Positions 60,746-64,000 of a DNA stretch of 64,000 bases are shown here, one piece after another; the stretch's first letter is position 1; every line of letters starts with the position of its first letter. This stretch comes from Schizochytrium sp. TIO01. Lineage: Eukaryota; Sar; Bigyra; Thraustochytrida; Thraustochytriidae. The translations under genes and the position numbers were made by a program. The DNA is taken from assembly GCA_004764695.1 (NCBI GenBank), contig SMSO01000014.1, positions 199,148-263,147 of the forward strand, in the 5' to 3' direction. The notes beneath the pieces were generated by a model. That model was not told the origin of the DNA. It saw only the letters and a program-made list of their open reading frames with translations, and searched no databases.

Positions 60746-62916
60746 TTTCGTTGAGAAGGACCCAAACTATATTGCGATTGATAGGCATAGGAAGTAAATT
60801 ACTTTGGCGGTTACACTTCTTTTGTCTACTATAGACGCGCAACAATTTGTGAGACCGTGCGCTTACGCTACTTCAACACTATACAACACAACTATGCACT
60901 GAGCGGCTCATGTACACTTGCATAATGAAAGTCAAGCTTGGCGGTCTCTCACTCTATTATGTGGAATGTTTTTCAATTATAAGTCTCTTCATTAAGATAA
61001 TGTTTTTCCATGCGGAACTCACGTTAATCCGTTCTCCTCGCATTTTCCTATGACAACCTTAGCTTTCAGCAAAATACCAATAAAAGGCACACGCCCATTT
61101 CCGTCTCGATCACCCTGAATTCTTAGGTTCCAAACTTCAAAATACTACAAAGATCCAGTAAAAACTATTACTCAGAATCCCTTGAATGCTTTCACTGCAT
61201 TGAGCTATTTTTTTGGTTCCAGTTGACGCCGAGCGCAACGGACCCAGCCCTAAATGTATAAAACATCAATACTAGCAGGCCACATTTCTTGAATACATTT
61301 TCTTCTCGTGTTGCTACCATGGTGTAGTACTTATACTGGTGTATGCCAGTATCTTGATCGTAGCATATAGTCGGCACTCATGATCAGAGAGAGTGCTAAG
61401 CTGCTCTTTTTATTAAAGTTCCCTGATCCCGTTGTTGTAATGAGCGGGCGAGCACAATTGCGGCCAAGGTTGAGCGAGTGAGTAAGAAAAAACCGAATTA
61501 ATGAGGGAAATCCCTCGCTGCGCCATACTAGGGTGTGCGGGTCTCAAGTTCGGGCAACTACTACTCCACCCCAAGCCTTTGATTGTGCAACTTTAGCCCC
61601 TCCCCCAAAGAGCCCCTGGACGCTTGGACAAGTTGCCAAGCGTCAAGCCAGCTTTTTGGCCCAGAGCACCCACCAGAAGGCACAGCACAGAGGCGTCAAT
61701 TGACTGAATAAAGAATCAAGGTTCATGGACCCCCACTTCAGACATCATCATTATCATCATCCGCGTGGCTCTATTCGCTATACACAATCAAAGAATCGAC
61801 TAGCAGCAAACAATTCGAGGCAAAAGTACGTAGCACTCTCTTTAGTTTCACTCGCGAACGCATGCAAGTGAGCGAGCGAGCTAAGATTCTGTGTCTGTGT
61901 GTGCAATTAAATAAGCTTCAGAATCATCCGTGCTGCAATTTCGTCTGTGGTCATCGTCCTCCTCCCCAACCATATTATGCCATTCATACTACGATAATCA
62001 TGCTATAAGTCCTGAGGATATTCAGGCAGACCCCCTTCGCTTTCATGGCGCACGCCAACTTCGGCAGTCGTCACAAACGAACCAGTAACCAAGACACACA
62101 CGCGCGCGCTTGAGTTATAGGCATTTACCTTCTACGATCATTTCCCTCATTCGCTAATAGAAAAGGTGCCTCCTATTAGGCTATGCTATTCTGTTTCTAC
62201 GCAGAACTCTTTCTTCATCATCGTTAACCGAGGCTACCTAGAAGAACTTCCATCTGCTGCTTGTCAGGCTTCTTCTTCTACTTCCTGCCAACCTACTACT
62301 AGAGTAGTACAGATCAAAGAACCCAGACCTCAATCGAGCCGCTCCAAACAACTTTCTCTTCTTCAAGTTTGCAGCAGACCTTTAACTGCTTCAATTGCTG
62401 CTCTGCCGCTGCTTCTGCAGCAAGTCCGGTGATTTGCTCTTCACGAAGCACTCGCTAGTTTAGTGTAGGAAGGATTCCTGACTTCTCCTGCAAACCCATA
62501 CAATATTGGCTGATTCGCTCTGATCAATTGCATTATCGCAAGTGCAGTGCCCTCTTCTGCTGCTCTTCTGCAGCACGACACGACACGAACAAACAAACCT
62601 TCTCTTTTCGTGATTGCAAGAAGCACTTAACTTGCAAGCTCACCATACCTTCATTCCTTTGTTTTTTCGCGCGTTGACCTAATCCATCGCTCTTTTCAAG
62701 TGTATTCTCCGCTGCACTTCTCACTCAACAGCATCCAAGCTCACAAGTTCATTTTCCTGCGCCGTTTCTAGCTCACTAAGGTTTGCTGTATTACACTCAT
62801 TCGCTCACGCTGATCAAATCGCATTACATTTCTCGGCACTTCATTTCATTTCACGGCATTCATTACACTTATTACATCGCATTTTTCACCACAGCAAGAG
62901 TTGATAGACAATCATT
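60746..62916. other. Intergenic region and 5' leader of the PAF-acetylhydrolase gene
   Basis: About 2.2 kb between two same-strand genes. No frame has a domain; an 88-codon frame at 62166-62432 is plain. The last 150 bases are rich in CATT/CACTT text and pyrimidines leading to the ATG, consistent with an untranslated leader. CACAG near 62891-62895 could be a splice acceptor in the leader. Confidence 0.5.
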
Positions 62917-64000
62917 ATGGCGGACCTTGAAGCCCAGACTTCTCAGGAACAGGTTTCCAAATCCAGATCGAGTCGTCGGAGCTCGTCGAGCAGCGGCATC
63001 ACCGCGGCAGGCGACGGGCCTCCGGTTGTGAGCGTGGGGGGTTCTTCGCGGTTCTCACGAGCGAGCAAGCGCATCACCATGGGCAGCATCCTGAGCAGCG
63101 GTCTGGGCCTCCATGGCGCCATTCCGCCTGCCTTGGGGCCTCACCGCAACGTCGGAATTCTTCGTCTTCGCATTCCAGGATCTACATACGCTCAAATATT
63201 CTATCCTGCTCTGCCAGATGCGGAAAACACACACACGTGGCCAGAAGTAAAGTATTATCGCGAGGCAGCCGTGAAGGGTCTCGCAAACTTTGTAGAAGTG
63301 CCATACTCGCTCATGAGCAATTTGGTCAATGTCAAGCACCCGTTTCTGCTCAATGCTGAGATTGAGCCTTCCGAAGAACCATACCCTCTAGTAATGTTCT
63401 CGCATGGTCTTGGAGGCTCCGCAGAAATGTACTCCAAGGTTTGTATGGACATGGCCTCGCTTGGCTTCGTGGTTGTCGCGCTTGAGCACGAGGATGGCAC
63501 CGCGAGTTACTCCCAACCTGAAAATCTTAGTTCGCCACTCCCGTACACAGGAGCTCCCAAAGGCTTCCCTTATGAGCGGGACGGAGTCATCAACTTTCGC
63601 CGACCTTTTTTGGATCACCGCATGGCCGAGGTAAGCACTGCGCTTGAGTTTATGCGCAACGGGTCTGTAGAAGAGGCCAAAATGCAGCCTCTTTGCGAGC
63701 AGGAGCGTCTGCAGGATGTTTTTGATATGATGAACAAAGACGAGTTCTGGCTTTCTGGACACTCGTTTGGTGGTACCTCCACGACTTACGCAAGCTGCCA
63801 GCCTTGGGCAGTGGCCGCCAAGGGTATTATCCTCTTTGATGTCTGGCCGTTTCCCATTCCGAAAGATATTGTCAAACATGGCTTTGTGCAGCCCGTGCTT
63901 TCAATTGTGTCCGAAGAGTTCTACCACGGCAAGGAGATTGACATCACGCTTGACCTCCTTGAACACTCTAGCTCACCGCACACCTATAGCTTTTACATTC
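62917..64000 (+). CDS. Platelet-activating-factor acetylhydrolase / type VII phospholipase A2-like (3' end beyond window)
   Basis: The ATG (A at -3, G at +4) opens 361 uninterrupted codons to the window edge. Residues 1-60 are Ser/Arg-rich and probably disordered. An alpha/beta-hydrolase fold follows: strand and oxyanion loop LVMFSHGLGGSAEMYS (158-173), the nucleophile elbow SGHSFGGTSTT (280-290) with Ser283, and the acidic residue D308 in ILFDVWPFPI, matching the GHSFGG and LDAWMFP signatures of PAF-AH, where Ser-Asp spacing is similar. The catalytic His would lie past the window end. These enzymes hydrolyse the sn-2 acetyl or oxidised short acyl chain of phospholipids without needing calcium. 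No signal peptide is evident, so an intracellular form like PAFAH2 is more likely than the secreted form. Confidence 0.9.
   Translation, partial: MADLEAQTSQEQVSKSRSSRRSSSSSGITAAGDGPPVVSVGGSSRFSRASKRITMGSILSSGLGLHGAIPPALGPHRNVGILRLRIPGSTYAQIFYPALPDAENTHTWPEVKYYREAAVKGLANFVEVPYSLMSNLVNVKHPFLLNAEIEPSEEPYPLVMFSHGLGGSAEMYSKVCMDMASLGFVVVALEHEDGTASYSQPENLSSPLPYTGAPKGFPYERDGVINFRRPFLDHRMAEVSTALEFMRNGSVEEAKMQPLCEQERLQDVFDMMNKDEFWLSGHSFGGTSTTYASCQPWAVAAKGIILFDVWPFPIPKDIVKHGFVQPVLSIVSEEFYHGKEIDITLDLLEHSSSPHTYSFYI

Overview
The window looks like nuclear DNA from a microbial eukaryote, most likely a thraustochytrid-type stramenopile. This is inferred, not proven. The clear genes are long, nearly intron-free reading frames with low-complexity Ser/Gln/Asn/Ala tracts. 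Their products (an ER-type UBX protein, an Hsp90-cochaperone-like TPR protein, a PAF-acetylhydrolase) are eukaryotic. There are no operons or ribosome binding sites. The spacers are packed with GCTT/CAAG-type tetranucleotide repeats, which I associate with thraustochytrid upstream regions. No rRNA, tRNA, CRISPR array or bacterial insertion sequence could be supported.

Layout. The left end (1-5.2 kb) is gene-dense. It holds a possible C-terminal end of a small membrane protein (1-199, +), a UBX/transmembrane protein resembling UBXN4/erasin (826-2037, +), and, converging on it, a long Q/N/S/A-rich nuclear-looking protein with one compact unrecognised domain (2640-5149, -). That last gene needs one small intron or a frameshift to join its two frames. 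The right end (59.8-64 kb) holds a TPR cochaperone-like gene (59810-60745, +) and the first 361 codons of a PAF-acetylhydrolase/type VII phospholipase A2 (62917 to beyond 64000, +).

The roughly 54 kb between them (5.2-59.8 kb) has no convincing intact gene. It falls into two kinds of sequence. From about 7.9 to 36 kb, and again from 44 to 53 kb, it is dominated by tetranucleotide and other microsatellites, including a GCTT tract of about 194 bp and a TTTG/CAAA pair in inverted orientation. From about 36.9 to 43.2 kb and 53.6 to 59.3 kb, repeats are sparser and there are many interrupted coding-like stretches, mostly on the minus strand. A short fragment at 23.2-23.4 kb resembles GCN1-type HEAT-repeat protein.

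The most interesting structure is at 54.6-58.4 kb. Degenerate copies of a unit of about 400 bp occur in both orientations. Three of them carry similar peptide text around IEGTSGQDIARVLG, and two of those end in a C-terminus like LELM..EVELT; a fourth ends in the same way, and a fifth is more diverged. Three units have a palindromic hairpin downstream of the stop codon, and one hairpin keeps its pairing through changed bases. I could not assign the family. Decayed mobile DNA, an old viral insertion, or a relic gene family are all possible. The left and right genes are not functionally linked in any way the sequence shows.
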